41,158 nucleotides of DNA from NCBI GenBank assembly GCA_964353255.1, contig CAYGVJ010000033.1:1-41158 (forward strand), given 5' to 3'. Under the pieces are notes generated by a model. The model was not told the origin of the DNA. It searched no databases and was given only the letters and a program-made list of their open reading frames with translations. The translations under genes were made by a program, and so were the position numbers. The stretch's first letter is position 1. Each line of letters opens with the position of its first letter. Source of the stretch: VFZS01 sp964353255 (lineage in GTDB: Bacteria; Acidobacteriota; Terriglobia; Bryobacterales; Bryobacteraceae). Positions 1 to 8,289 of the stretch are shown here, in pieces.

Positions 1-1597
1 GCAGGATTCCGAAGAAGCGCTCCACCGAGCCGTACAGCGCGCGGTGCACCATCAGCGGCTGGTGCTTCTTGCCGTCTTCGGCAACGTACTCCAGGCCGAA
101 GCGGCGCGGCAGGGTGAAATCGAACTGAACCGTGGAAAGCTGCCACAGGCGCCCGATGGCGTCCACCAGCTTGACGTCGATCTTGGGCCCGTAAAAGGCG
201 GCCTCGTCGGGCATAAGCTTGAACTTCAGGTTCAGCCGCTCGGCGGCCTTGCGCAGGGCGTTCTCGCCGATGGCCCATTGCTCCGGCGCGCCGTCGTACT
301 TGCCGCTGGCGCCGCCGTCCCAGGTCGAGAGTTCCGCCTCGTAAGTGTCGAAGCCGTAAGTCTTGAGCACGTCCACGGCGAAGGCCAGGCAGTTGACGAT
401 CTCGTCCTCGATCTGGTCGGGCCGACAGAAGATGTGCGCGTCGTCCTGGGTGAAGCCGCGCACGCGCAGCAGGCCGTGCATGACGCCCGAGCGCTCGTAG
501 CGGTAGACCGTGCCCAGCTCCCCCAGCCGGATGGGCAGGTCGCGGTAGCTGCGCAACCGGTCCTGGTAGATAAGAATGTGGAAGGGGCAGTTCATCGGCT
601 TGAGCTGGTACTCGGCGTCTTCCAGCGGCATGCGCGTGAACATGTTCTCGGCATAGAAGTTGTAGTGCCCGGAGGTCTTCCACAGGTCGGCGCGCGCCAC
701 GTGCGGCGTGTAGACCAGCGAGTAGCCGCGTGCCACGTACTGGTCCCGCATCCAGTCCTCCAGGATGCGGCGCACGGTGGCCCCTTTGGGGTGGAAGAAG
801 ATCAAGCCCGGGCCGGCCAGCTCCTGGATGCTGAACAGGTCCAGTTCCTGGCCCAGCTTGCGGTGATCGCGCTTCCGGGCTTCTTCGAGCTGGCGGAGGT
901 GTTCCTCCAGCTCTTTCCGGGTGAAGAACGAAGTGCCGTAGATGCGCTGGAGGGGCCGGTTGCGCTCGTCGCCCTTCCAGTAAGCTCCGGCGACCGAGAG
1001 CAGTTTGAAGGCCCTGATGCGGGAGGTCGAGACCACGTGCGGGCCGCGGCAGAAATCCACGAGGCGCGGCCCCAGCGAGTACTCGGAGAAAACCTCGCCG
1101 GCCTTCTCTTCGATCAGTTCGCACTTGAGGTCCTCGCCCAGGGCGGCGTAGCGGACCAGGCCCTCCGCCTTGGGGACCAGCGCCCGCCTGAAGGGCAGGT
1201 CGCGGCGCTGCAATTCCCACATCTTGGCTTCGATCTTATTGAGGTCTTCGGGCGTGAAGGACGTCTCGCGGTAGAAGTCGTAGTAGAAGCCGGTGTCGAT
1301 GGCGGGACCGATGCCCAGCTTGGTTTCCGGATACAATTCCAGCACCGCTGCCGCCAGCAGGTGAGCGCTGGAGTGGCGGTAGACTTCCAGGGCTTCCGGA
1401 TCCTTGGGGGTCAGGATCTCGAGCGCCGCGTCGGCGCTGATCGGCTCGGTGAGATCGACCAGCTCGCCATTGACCCTGGCGACCACGGCATCTTCGGCCA
1501 GGCGCCGGCCGAGGGAGGCAGCGATCTCCAGCGGCGTGCTACCGGCCGGGGCTTGTAGGCTGCTGCCATCAGGTAGAGTAATCGTGACTTCACGCAT
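1..1597 (-). CDS. thrS: Threonyl-tRNA synthetase, 3' end missing (runs off left edge)
   Basis: Charges tRNA-Thr with threonine in the cytoplasm. The frame is open without interruption from an ATG at 1597 to the window edge, about 532 of the usual ~640 codons; the anticodon-binding domain lies outside. Residues 1-61 look like the TGS domain (start MREVTITLPDGS). The editing (SAD) domain shows HSSAH and DFCRGPH. The class II catalytic core has KPMNCPFH, RYERSGVMHG and FTQDDAHIF, then MVHRALYGSVERFF at the edge. The Cys of MNCPFH and the His of DDAHIF and MVHRA are the zinc ligands known for this family. No strong Shine-Dalgarno precedes the ATG. In Acidobacteriota infC and the ribosomal genes rpmI/rplT often follow thrS, so they may lie just beyond the left edge (inference). 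Confidence 0.97.
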   Translation of the reverse strand, partial: MREVTITLPDGSSLQAPAGSTPLEIAASLGRRLAEDAVVARVNGELVDLTEPISADAALEILTPKDPEALEVYRHSSAHLLAAAVLELYPETKLGIGPAIDTGFYYDFYRETSFTPEDLNKIEAKMWELQRRDLPFRRALVPKAEGLVRYAALGEDLKCELIEEKAGEVFSEYSLGPRLVDFCRGPHVVSTSRIRAFKLLSVAGAYWKGDERNRPLQRIYGTSFFTRKELEEHLRQLEEARKRDHRKLGQELDLFSIQELAGPGLIFFHPKGATVRRILEDWMRDQYVARGYSLVYTPHVARADLWKTSGHYNFYAENMFTRMPLEDAEYQLKPMNCPFHILIYQDRLRSYRDLPIRLGELGTVYRYERSGVMHGLLRVRGFTQDDAHIFCRPDQIEDEIVNCLAFAVDVLKTYGFDTYEAELSTWDGGASGKYDGAPEQWAIGENALRKAAERLNLKFKLMPDEAAFYGPKIDVKLVDAIGRLWQLSTVQFDFTLPRRFGLEYVAEDGKKHQPLMVHRALYGSVERFFGIL

Positions 1598-1707
1598 GGC
1601 CCGGGGCTAATTCCCCAGGGTAGCACGGCGGGGCGGCGGTGGCGGCGGCAGAGGCCTCGGAATTGGCGGCCAGCCCTAGGTAAGCGGTTCCCGTTTCGAT
1701 TGAGCGT

Positions 1708-2202
1708 TCATGCAGGGACCCGGGCAGCGTGGTGACGTTCGACGTGATCCTGCCACCTCCGCATCGCGTTCTTGTGATGAGGGAATGCCGTGCCGATCGT
1801 AGACAACTCGATGCCTTCTTCAGTGAGCCTCTGCAAATGTTCCTCGGCCTCATCGGCGTAGACGTTCTCCCAGAGGGCCTCGTACTTGCTGGCCAACCTG
1901 TTCCACCTTGAGTGCAGGTCCGCACTGTCGAAGGCAAGCTTCTGATTCTGCGTCATCACGAGGTAGAAGCTCATGGCCGCCGTGAGCAGCGCGAGCACAG
2001 GCCGCAACCAGGCCGCAATCTCAGCGGGAAGCCCGGTGTAGAGAAAGGTGACGACAGCGCCCGAGGAGAGAAACAAGATCGTCCAAGTCGCCCCCCGCTG
2101 TTTTCGGTGATACTTGCCCGAAAGGTCGGCGAAGTAGTTGGCGCGAATCTCCGCGGACAACATGCCCTCCCAGACTCTTCTCTGCTGCGCCTCGCTCAAC
2201 AT
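1708..2202 (-). CDS. Hypothetical two-TM membrane protein (SLATT-like layout)
   Basis: 164 residues with no firm family assignment. An N-terminal amphipathic stretch (EIRANYFADLSGKYHRKQ) leads into two hydrophobic helices, about residues 42-60 (WTILFLSSGAVVTFL) and 66-84 (RPVLALLTAAMSFYLVM). A charged, probably helical cytoplasmic C-terminus follows. Two TM helices near the N-terminus followed by a helical tail is the layout of SLATT (SMODS/SLOG-associating 2TM) effector domains; that link rests on shape only. The neighbours are thrS downstream and a CBS protein upstream, all on the minus strand; no SMODS or SLOG partner is nearby. Start ATG 2202 has only a weak purine-rich stretch upstream. 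Confidence 0.8.
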   Translation of the reverse strand: MLSEAQQRRVWEGMLSAEIRANYFADLSGKYHRKQRGATWTILFLSSGAVVTFLYTGLPAEIAAWLRPVLALLTAAMSFYLVMTQNQKLAFDSADLHSRWNRLASKYEALWENVYADEAEEHLQRLTEEGIELSTIGTAFPHHKNAMRRWQDHVERHHAARVPA

Positions 2203-2276
2203 GGTTCTCTACCGGCCATTACAGCCCTTTTCCACCCGGCGCGCGGGCCCGCGCTGGAGTCCGGCTGACCGGCGTC

Positions 2277-2771
2277 TCACCCCGGATACTTGCCGGAGAT
2301 GTAACTGCTCAAGTGGTGGATCGTGTCGGCCTGCGCCGAGATGATGGCGCTGACCAGGTCGCCGCTGGTCACCACCCCCGCCAGGCTCTCTCCCTCCAGC
2401 ACCGGCAGGTGCCGGATGCGGTTTCGAGTGATGATCTCGAGGCACTCTCCGACGGTGTGCTCCGGCGTCACCGTGATCACCGGCGTGCTCATGATCTCCC
2501 GGACCTGGGTGTGCAGCGAGGATTTCCCCTTTAGGATGACTTTGCGGGCGTAGTCGCGCTCGGAGATTATTCCCGCTACCTTGCCTTCCGCCAGCACCAC
2601 CAGCGCGCCGACGCCCTTCTCGGCCATCAGCGCGATGGCGTCGTAGACAGTGGCCCCCGGCTCCAGGCACCACACCCGGCTGCCTTTTCGGGCCAGTATC
2701 GAGCGAACGGTCTCCACCATCGCCGTCAGCCGTTGTGATGTCGCCGCCAGGGCTTCTCTGGAGAGTTCCAC
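2277..2771 (-). CDS. CBS-pair domain protein
   Basis: 164 residues, essentially one CBS pair (Bateman module) with a short helical N-terminus. CBS1 spans about residues 30-85 (VWCLEPGATVYDAIALMAEKG, ending GIISERDYARK) and CBS2 about 93-150 (EIMSTPVITVTPEHT, ending GVVTSGDLVSAI). Such stand-alone proteins bind adenosine nucleotides and signal energy status; the partner is unknown here. The GTG start at 2771 is supported by an AAGGGGG Shine-Dalgarno about five bases upstream. It diverges from the HDOD gene at 2857, leaving only 85 bases for both promoters. Confidence 0.92.
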   Translation of the reverse strand: MELSREALAATSQRLTAMVETVRSILARKGSRVWCLEPGATVYDAIALMAEKGVGALVVLAEGKVAGIISERDYARKVILKGKSSLHTQVREIMSTPVITVTPEHTVGECLEIITRNRIRHLPVLEGESLAGVVTSGDLVSAIISAQADTIHHLSSYISGKYPG

Positions 2772-2856
2772 GGCTACCCCCTTCCGCTTGCATCGAGTCT
2801 ACCACGGCCGGTCAGGCGTGGGTCAGCTTCTAAACTCCGCTGTCTGGACAGCCGAT

Positions 2857-3984
2857 ATGGCAAAGAAGGGGAATGCCTTGCCCACGGCCCAGCAGACCGG
2901 TGGCCCCAAAGAGCTGCCTGCTCTGCTGAAGATCCCTGCCTTCCCGCCCATCGCCATCCGGATGCTGCACTTGCTGGCCAACGAGAATGTGGCGGTCGGT
3001 GAGCTGCTGGAGCCGCTGCGAGCCGATCCGGCGTTCTCGGCGGAGATCCTGCGACGCGCCAACTCCGCCATGTTCGGCTTTCGTTCGCAGGTCAACAGCC
3101 TGCAACACGCTTTGGTGGTGCTGGGCTTGAGACGAATCCGGACTCTGACCATGACCGTGGCCACCGGCATTTACCTTAAGCGGGCCTTACAATTCGCCGA
3201 GCTCCGCCGCTGCTGGCGCCACACCCTGGCCTGCGCCCTGCTAACCGAGGAACTGGCGCGTGCGTGCCTGGTTCACTTGGATCTGGCATACACCGCCGGG
3301 TTGATGCACGACATAGGCCGGCTGGGCCTGTTGGTCGCCTACCCGGCCGAGTACTCCAGTTTCCTCAAGGCGGCCGCCGAGGTTGCCTCCACGGGGGAGG
3401 CTCTTGATTTCCTGGACCAGGAGAAGGAGACCTTCGGCCTCGACCACTGCGAAGCAGGGCACTGGCTGGCGGGCCAATGGAAGCTCCCCGAGGAATTCGC
3501 TGTCATAACCGGGCGCCACCACGACCGCCCTAGTGGCGCCGAAGTCGGTCTGCTCACCCTGGTCTACCTGGGATGTCAGATGGCCGATACGCTTGGCTTC
3601 TATGTGGTTGACACCAGGCGTTTCCCCAGCTTCGAGGAACTTTGCGCGATGCTGCCGGAGTCGGCGCAACGTCGGTTCCTCAGAGACCCGGCGACGCTGC
3701 AAGAGCTCATCGAGAACCGGCTCCGGTCTTACGACATGGAAGAGATGAGCCCGCCGCTCCCCGTGATCGAGGAGGAAACTCGCCCGCCGGCGTCCTGGGA
3801 GGAGAGCGTTCATCGGGCCCCTGGGCCTGCCGTGGAGGCGACCCCCGCCGAGGTCAGCCCTCCGCCTCCGCCGCAGACTCAACCACGCGCTTCCACCTTC
3901 AGGCGCGACTTGGTGGCGGCGCTGGTAACCTGCCTGGTGGCCGGCACCTTGTTCTTCTGGCTGCTGCGCTGGCTCGCCGGATGA
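2857..3984 (+). CDS. HDOD domain protein with C-terminal membrane anchor
   Basis: 375 residues. The HDOD domain covers about residues 20-215 (LPALLKIPAFPPIAIRMLHL, then ALVVLGLRRIRTL). An HD pair near residues 151-152 (GLMHDIGRLG) is followed by EAGHWLAGQW and GRHHD, so more HD-type metal ligands are kept than in many HDOD proteins. A Pro/Glu-rich linker (about 300-350) leads to a single C-terminal TM helix (LVAALVTCLVAGTLFFWLL) ending in a few residues, giving a tail-anchored layout. HDOD proteins are signalling scaffolds in second-messenger and motility pathways; the role here is unknown. The open frame extends to 2650, but that part overlaps the divergent CBS gene, and MAKKGNALP at 2857 is the natural start. 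Confidence 0.9.
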   Translation: MAKKGNALPTAQQTGGPKELPALLKIPAFPPIAIRMLHLLANENVAVGELLEPLRADPAFSAEILRRANSAMFGFRSQVNSLQHALVVLGLRRIRTLTMTVATGIYLKRALQFAELRRCWRHTLACALLTEELARACLVHLDLAYTAGLMHDIGRLGLLVAYPAEYSSFLKAAAEVASTGEALDFLDQEKETFGLDHCEAGHWLAGQWKLPEEFAVITGRHHDRPSGAEVGLLTLVYLGCQMADTLGFYVVDTRRFPSFEELCAMLPESAQRRFLRDPATLQELIENRLRSYDMEEMSPPLPVIEEETRPPASWEESVHRAPGPAVEATPAEVSPPPPPQTQPRASTFRRDLVAALVTCLVAGTLFFWLLRWLAG

Positions 3985-3992
3985 GTCGCGGC

Positions 3993-4295
3993 CTACCCCG
4001 ACCCGTCGCGGCCAGCGCCGTGCGCCTCCGGCCGCGGCTCCTCCAGCAAGGAGCCCCGCAGGTTGTGTAGATCGCCCAGGATGCGCCGGCTGGTCGTCAG
4101 GTGCGTGTTGAGTCTGACCAGTTTGTGGGCCACCAACTGGAGCATCTGCTTGCGTTGCTCGGCCGACGGGGCGGTCGCCTGGGCTATCTGTTCCTCAACC
4201 TCGCGCCGGGCCTCCTCGACTGCCTCCCCCAGCAACTCCAGAAACTGCTGGGCGCTCTCGATGCTATCGAAGGGAGTCTCCGGTTCGTAATCCAC
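3993..4295 (-). CDS. Small helical hypothetical protein
   Basis: 100 residues, unrecognised. Residues 10-80 are strongly helical and charged (AQQFLELLGEAVEEARREVEEQ, then LVAHKLVRLNTHLTTSRRIL), consistent with a coiled coil; the C-terminal 15 residues are Gly/Arg/Glu-rich and probably disordered. It lies 78 bases downstream of the MPN/TonB fusion gene on the same strand and may be co-transcribed with it. It is convergent with the HDOD gene, with only 8 bases between the stops. No signal peptide or TM helix. Confidence 0.7.
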   Translation of the reverse strand: MDYEPETPFDSIESAQQFLELLGEAVEEARREVEEQIAQATAPSAEQRKQMLQLVAHKLVRLNTHLTTSRRILGDLHNLRGSLLEEPRPEAHGAGRDGSG

Positions 4296-4373
4296 GACCG
4301 CCTCTGGCGCTCCCCGGACTCCCGCCGGCCGGGGGCTGCACCCATCAGCGCTGCGTGGCCCCCGATGACGGGC

Positions 4374-6795
4374 TTATCGCTGGAGGTTGAACGTCACGTT
4401 CACCTGGGTCACCACTTCGACGGGCTGTCCGTTCAGCGTGGTGGGCTGATAGGTCCACTGCCGCACTGCATCCACTGCGGCCTGCCGCAACAGAGGAGGT
4501 CCGTTGAGGGCTGCCGCTTTGAGGACCTTGCCGTCCCTGCCAACCGTGGCTTCTACCTGCACTACGCCGGAAATGCGCGCCTGCCGCGCCAACACGGGAT
4601 ACGCTGGGGTGACCTGGCGCAACAGCTTGGCCTGCTGGACGTTGCCACCCACCCGGAGGGGTTCAGCCGGGGCCGGCGTCGAGACCGCAGGTCCGGGCAC
4701 TGGGGTCGCGGGTTGCTGCCCGTCTGGCTGGGCGGTCTGCTGCGGTCCAGGCTTGGCCGGCTGAGTCGCCGGCGGGGCGGCGACAGGCGTTTCGATCGGC
4801 CTGGCTGCGCTGGCGCCGGGCTGACTCTCGATACGCGGAGGTTCGGGCAGGTTCGTCGGCGCGCTCAAGCGGGCGGCCAGCGACTCGCCTTTTGCCGGGG
4901 CCGGCGCCGGCGGCTTAGCCTCACCCGTTGCCGCCGGAGGAGGCTCAGCTCCCCCGCCGGGCGTCGGCGCGGCCGCCTGAGTGTCCGTGGGCGGGCTCGC
5001 AGCCTGAGGCGCCTGGACCGGCGGAGGCGCAGCGCGCTCAGTTCTCGGCTTGGCGTCGGTGGACGTGCTCTCCGGTTTGCTGGGCGCAGGCTGCCCCAGC
5101 GGCGCCGCGGGCGAAGGACGTCCGGCAATCACCCTGAAGGACTCACTGATGGTCTTGCCCTGCTTGTCGGTCACCGCCAGCCGGAAGCTGACGTCGTTGC
5201 TTACCGGAGTGTAGCCCAGGCTTCCGCTCCGGAGTATGCCCAGATCCAGCTCCACATCATCCTTGCGATCACCATCCTGGATCAGCAGGCTGGCCCGTTG
5301 GGCGGTCTTTACCTGCGAGGCCTCACGGTTCCAGGTCAGCACCAGTTGACCGGCATTGCGCTCGGCTCTTAGCGCCAGCGCAGCGGAGTCGGCGGCGGCG
5401 CCCTCCTGAGACCTCCTGCCCACCGGGTTGAAGTAGAGGAATGCCCCCACGGCGATCAGAATCAGGAGCAGGGCCGCGGCCAACAGGTACGCCAGCTTGC
5501 GTGGTCGGCGCTCCACCTGAATTTCCGCAGGCTTGACCTCGACCGCCGCGGCCGGTGCAGGCGCTGCCGGCTCCTCGCGCTTGGCGGCCGCGACCGGGGC
5601 AGGAGCCGCCTCCTGCCGCCTGGGTGCGGGCTGAACCGGCGCGCGCACTTCCGGCTTGGGGGGCGGAGGCGGCGCTTCTTCACGCTTCGGAATCACTGGC
5701 TGAACCGGCGCATGCACTTCCGGCTCGGGGGGCGGAGGCGGCGCTTCTTCACGCTTCGGAATCACCGGCGCCACCGGCGCGCGGGCTTCCGGCCTGGGAG
5801 CTGCGGCCGCCGCTTCTTCGCGCCTTGCGAACAGGGATGAAATGGGCGGGCGAGCCTCCGGCTTGGGGGCCGCGGGCGGCGGCGGCGCTTCGTCGCGCTT
5901 GGNNNNNNNNNNNNNNNNNNNNNNNNNNNNNNNNNNNNNNNNNNNNNNNNNNNNNNNNNNNNNNNNNNNNNNNNNNNNNNNNNNNNNNNNNNNNNNNNNN
6001 NNGGATCACCGGCGCGAGGGGCGCGCGAGTCTCTACCTTGGGAGCCGCGGGCGGCGGCGGCGCTTCGTCGCGCTTGGGGATCACCGGCGCGAGGGGCGCG
6101 CGAGTCTCTACCTTGGGAGCCGCGGGCGGCGGAGCCGACACTTCCGCGCGGGCAGCGGGAGCCGGCGCCTCGGCCGTGATCGTTCGCCCTCCGCTGATCA
6201 CGGACTTGGCGAACTCACCTTTCGCCAGTTCCGCTCGCTTGAACGGGAACTGGAGGTACGTGGACTCTCCCTGAATCGTCCCTTCCTCCCAGATGAAGAA
6301 GCCCGCGATACTGGGCTTCATGGAGAAAGGCTTGATCAGCAGACACACGTTGCTGGCATCGGCGAAGTACTCGTTGAGCACCGCCGAGTCGTCCTCGTCC
6401 AAGGCCAGATCTTTGCGGGCATTACTGCGGAAGAAACCCACCACCGCCGCGTCGTCGGGGCCGGCGCGGCGGCGCCGAACGGCCTCTTCCAGCCGCGCCT
6501 TGTCGGCTTCCGCCAACCGGTACAACGGGCCGAGGCTGTAGTCACACGGCACGGACTCGTAGTCATCCACGACGACCACGTGCGGCGCATCGCCGACCGC
6601 CCTTCCGAGCAGCAGGCCGCCCACCTCGGAACCCCGCTTGGTGACTGCTTTGAAGCTCTCAATGACCTCGCGTTCGAGCCGGTCGATCACGTCCAGGCTA
6701 AGCCGCACGGCAACCGGCTTCCCAGGGATCTCCCAGCGGAAGTAAGCGGAGGCCCGTAGCTCGATGGCTTCAGCGACACCTGTTGGTTTTGTCAT
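4374..6795 (-). CDS. Degenerate JAB/MPN domain - proline repeat - TM - TonB C-terminal fusion protein (contains assembly gap)
   Basis: One gene read across the scaffold gap at 5903-6002. Residues 1-200 resemble a JAB/MPN fold (EVGGLLLGR, then VVGFFRSNARKDLALDEDD, then SIAGFFIWEEG), but the JAMM His-x-His is replaced by R-S-N, so metal-dependent isopeptidase activity is unlikely. A cytoplasmic linker of repeats of the type APVIPKR(D/E)EAPPPP follows. Then come one TM helix (LAYLLAAALLLILIAVGAFLYF), a beta-rich Fn3-like segment (QLVLTWNREASQV, then VSFRLAVTDKQG), a second Pro/Ala-rich linker and a TonB_C domain (VTPAYPVLARQARISGVVQVEATVG to the C-terminus). The two halves are in different frames only because the N-run has a nominal length; the repeat continues on both sides. 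ATG 6795 has a GGGAGG Shine-Dalgarno. The TonB part would sit in the periplasm and the MPN part in the cytoplasm. Confidence 0.88.
5640..6125 (-). repeat. Tandem proline-rich coding repeats with scaffold gap
   Basis: Repeats of roughly 75-84 bases, each encoding a version of PKVETRAPLAPVIPKRDEAPPPP. Units nearest the gap (6010-6120) are almost identical; those further into the gene (5640-5760) are diverged (PEVHAPVQPVIPKREEAPPPP). The 100-base N-run at 5903-6002 lies among the near-identical units, so the assembly most likely failed there because of the repeat. The true number of units is unknown. Confidence 0.9.
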
Positions 6796-6833
6796 CAGAC
6801 AAACCTCCCGTCACTCTATGGAGCCGGTTACTG

Positions 6834-6839
6834 ATTATA
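6834..6839 (-). promoter_or_regulatory. -10 box of the MPN/TonB gene
   Basis: A perfect TATAAT on the minus strand, 39 bases upstream of ATG 6795, in an AT-rich pocket of an otherwise GC-rich region, followed by a GGGAGG ribosome site near 6805. No good -35 hexamer is visible at 16-18 bases. Confidence 0.5.
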
Positions 6840-7215
6840 CATTAAAACCACGCGATTTGCTATAGTTTTCTTGTGCTTGGGATACAGTCAGGCGTCTACC
6901 TGGGACTGAGACTGGCACGTGTTTACATTCAGGGAAATCAATGTCCTAACCATGTATAGCGACCCGATGCTAACTCTGGTAGTCCGCGCTGCCAGCCCTG
7001 CCGCCCGGCCCTGCTGCCACCGGGCTGGTTTCGCGAGTCTCGCACAGAGGGCTCACCCGAAACCTCCCGGAACCCTGAGGTACCAGTACCGAGCCAGGCC
7101 AGTCCGCGGCGCCGGGCTCGACGGCTCCGGGCTCTCCCACCCGCTACCAGCGTCGCCGGGCAGGCCTGGGCCGGGAGGGGCCTGCCGCGCTCTGGCTTCG
7201 AGGCCGGTGCTTTCG

Positions 7216-7221
7216 TATAAT
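7216..7221 (+). promoter_or_regulatory. -10 box placing transcription start at the GTG codon of the sialidase-like gene
   Basis: Perfect TATAAT followed by six bases and then GTG at 7228, where transcription would be expected to begin. No Shine-Dalgarno is present, so the transcript is probably leaderless. The -35 region is weak. Confidence 0.55.
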
Positions 7222-7227
7222 TATGGG

Positions 7228-8268
7228 GTGGCAAAGCGCACATCAGACCCTGAACTCCTCAACTCGGCGGGTGTTCGGAGACTCACGCTGACGGTTTTCG
7301 GATGCGCTATGCTGGCCGCCGCCGCTCCTGCCGGCGAGTTCATTTTCGAGCGGGCATCGTTTGCCTCCTGTCACGCTTCGACGGTTGTCGAGACGCAGCC
7401 CGGCGAGTTGCTGGCCGCCTGGTTCGGCGGCTCTGGCGAAGGCCGGCCCGACGTGGCGATCTGGGGCGCCAGGAAGTCAGCCGGCAAGTGGTCCGAGCCG
7501 ATCGAGCTGGCGCGCGAGCCCGATGCCGCAACCTACAACCCGGTCCTGTTCTACAGCCGCGCCAAGACCCTGTGGCTGTATTACAAGTTCGGCCCCAACC
7601 CCACGAGCTGGACGGCCGCCCGGCGGGCCAGCCGGGACCACGGGCTCACCTGGTCCGACATCGAGCACCTGCCTGCCGGGCTGTACGGCCCCATCAAGAA
7701 CAAGCCGCTGCTTCTGGCCGGCGGGCTCATCGTGAGCGGGACCTCGGTGGAGAGTTATGGCGCCTGGGCCTGCTGGGTCGAGCGCAGCAGCGACCATGGA
7801 AGAACCTGGACCCGGCATGGTCCGATCGTGGCGCCGGGCGAGCCGCGGGGCATAATCCAGCCCGCCATCGTGCCGCTGCGGGGAGGGCGGTTGCGCATGT
7901 TCGTGCGGTCCACCCGGCGTATCGGCAAGATCTGCTACGCCGATTCCAGCGACGGCGGCATCACCTGGACTGCGGCCCGCCCCACCACCCTGCCCAACCC
8001 CAACAGCGGCATCGACGCCGTGTCACTGCGCGGCGGCCGCGTCGTGCTGGTCTACAATCACAGTGAGACCGGCCGCAGCCCGCTGAACGTGGCCGTTTCC
8101 CGCGACGGCGACACCTGGAACTCCTTCCTCACCTTGGAGAGCGAGCCGGGAGAGTTCTCCTACCCGGCGGTGATTCAGGCCGCCGACGGCAACGTGCACG
8201 TAACCTACACCTGGAACCGCAGGCGGATCAAGCATGTCGAAATCCCGCTGGCGGAGATCCCCAGGTAG
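7228..8268 (+). CDS. Exported sialidase-fold (BNR repeat) exo-alpha-sialidase-like protein
   Basis: 346 residues from GTG 7228. An N-terminal signal peptide (VRRLTLTVFGCAMLAAAAPA) ends near residue 38. The rest is a six-bladed propeller of the sialidase superfamily. Asp-box/BNR motifs are SRDHGLTW, SSDHGRTW, SSDGGITW and SRDGDTW, with conserved AAWFGG and YNPVLFYS early and FSYPAVIQAADGNVHVTYTW at the end. Proteins like this are often annotated as exo-sialidase or neuraminidase, but soil relatives may act on other glycans, so the substrate is open. The downstream gene, 21 bases on, encodes a sugar isomerase/epimerase-like protein, which suggests a carbohydrate-use pair. The start is fixed by the signal peptide and the -10 box six bases upstream. 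Confidence 0.87.
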   Translation: MAKRTSDPELLNSAGVRRLTLTVFGCAMLAAAAPAGEFIFERASFASCHASTVVETQPGELLAAWFGGSGEGRPDVAIWGARKSAGKWSEPIELAREPDAATYNPVLFYSRAKTLWLYYKFGPNPTSWTAARRASRDHGLTWSDIEHLPAGLYGPIKNKPLLLAGGLIVSGTSVESYGAWACWVERSSDHGRTWTRHGPIVAPGEPRGIIQPAIVPLRGGRLRMFVRSTRRIGKICYADSSDGGITWTAARPTTLPNPNSGIDAVSLRGGRVVLVYNHSETGRSPLNVAVSRDGDTWNSFLTLESEPGEFSYPAVIQAADGNVHVTYTWNRRRIKHVEIPLAEIPR

Positions 8269-8289
8269 CCAGAGCCAGGAGTGTTTGTC

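Larger units (their letters stand above)
6796..7227. other. 432-base intergenic region with divergent promoters
   Basis: Lies between the divergent MPN/TonB gene (minus) and the sialidase-like gene (plus). The left 100 bases are AT-rich and carry the minus-strand promoter elements. The right part (about 6980-7200) is GC-rich with short inverted repeats but no recognisable gene or RNA. An open frame entering from 6919 in the sialidase frame has no Shine-Dalgarno, no protein-like composition and no signal peptide, so I do not treat it as coding. Confidence 0.6.

Noticed and set aside
44..1558. 504-codon open frame on the plus strand
   Set aside because: It is exactly antisense to thrS, whose minus-strand frame is intact and conserved throughout; the plus-strand product has shadow composition (Val/Leu/Gln/Arg-rich).
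6919..7227. Upstream extension of the sialidase-like frame
   Set aside because: No Shine-Dalgarno, no protein-like pattern, and it would place the signal peptide in the middle of the protein; a -10 box lies just before GTG 7228.
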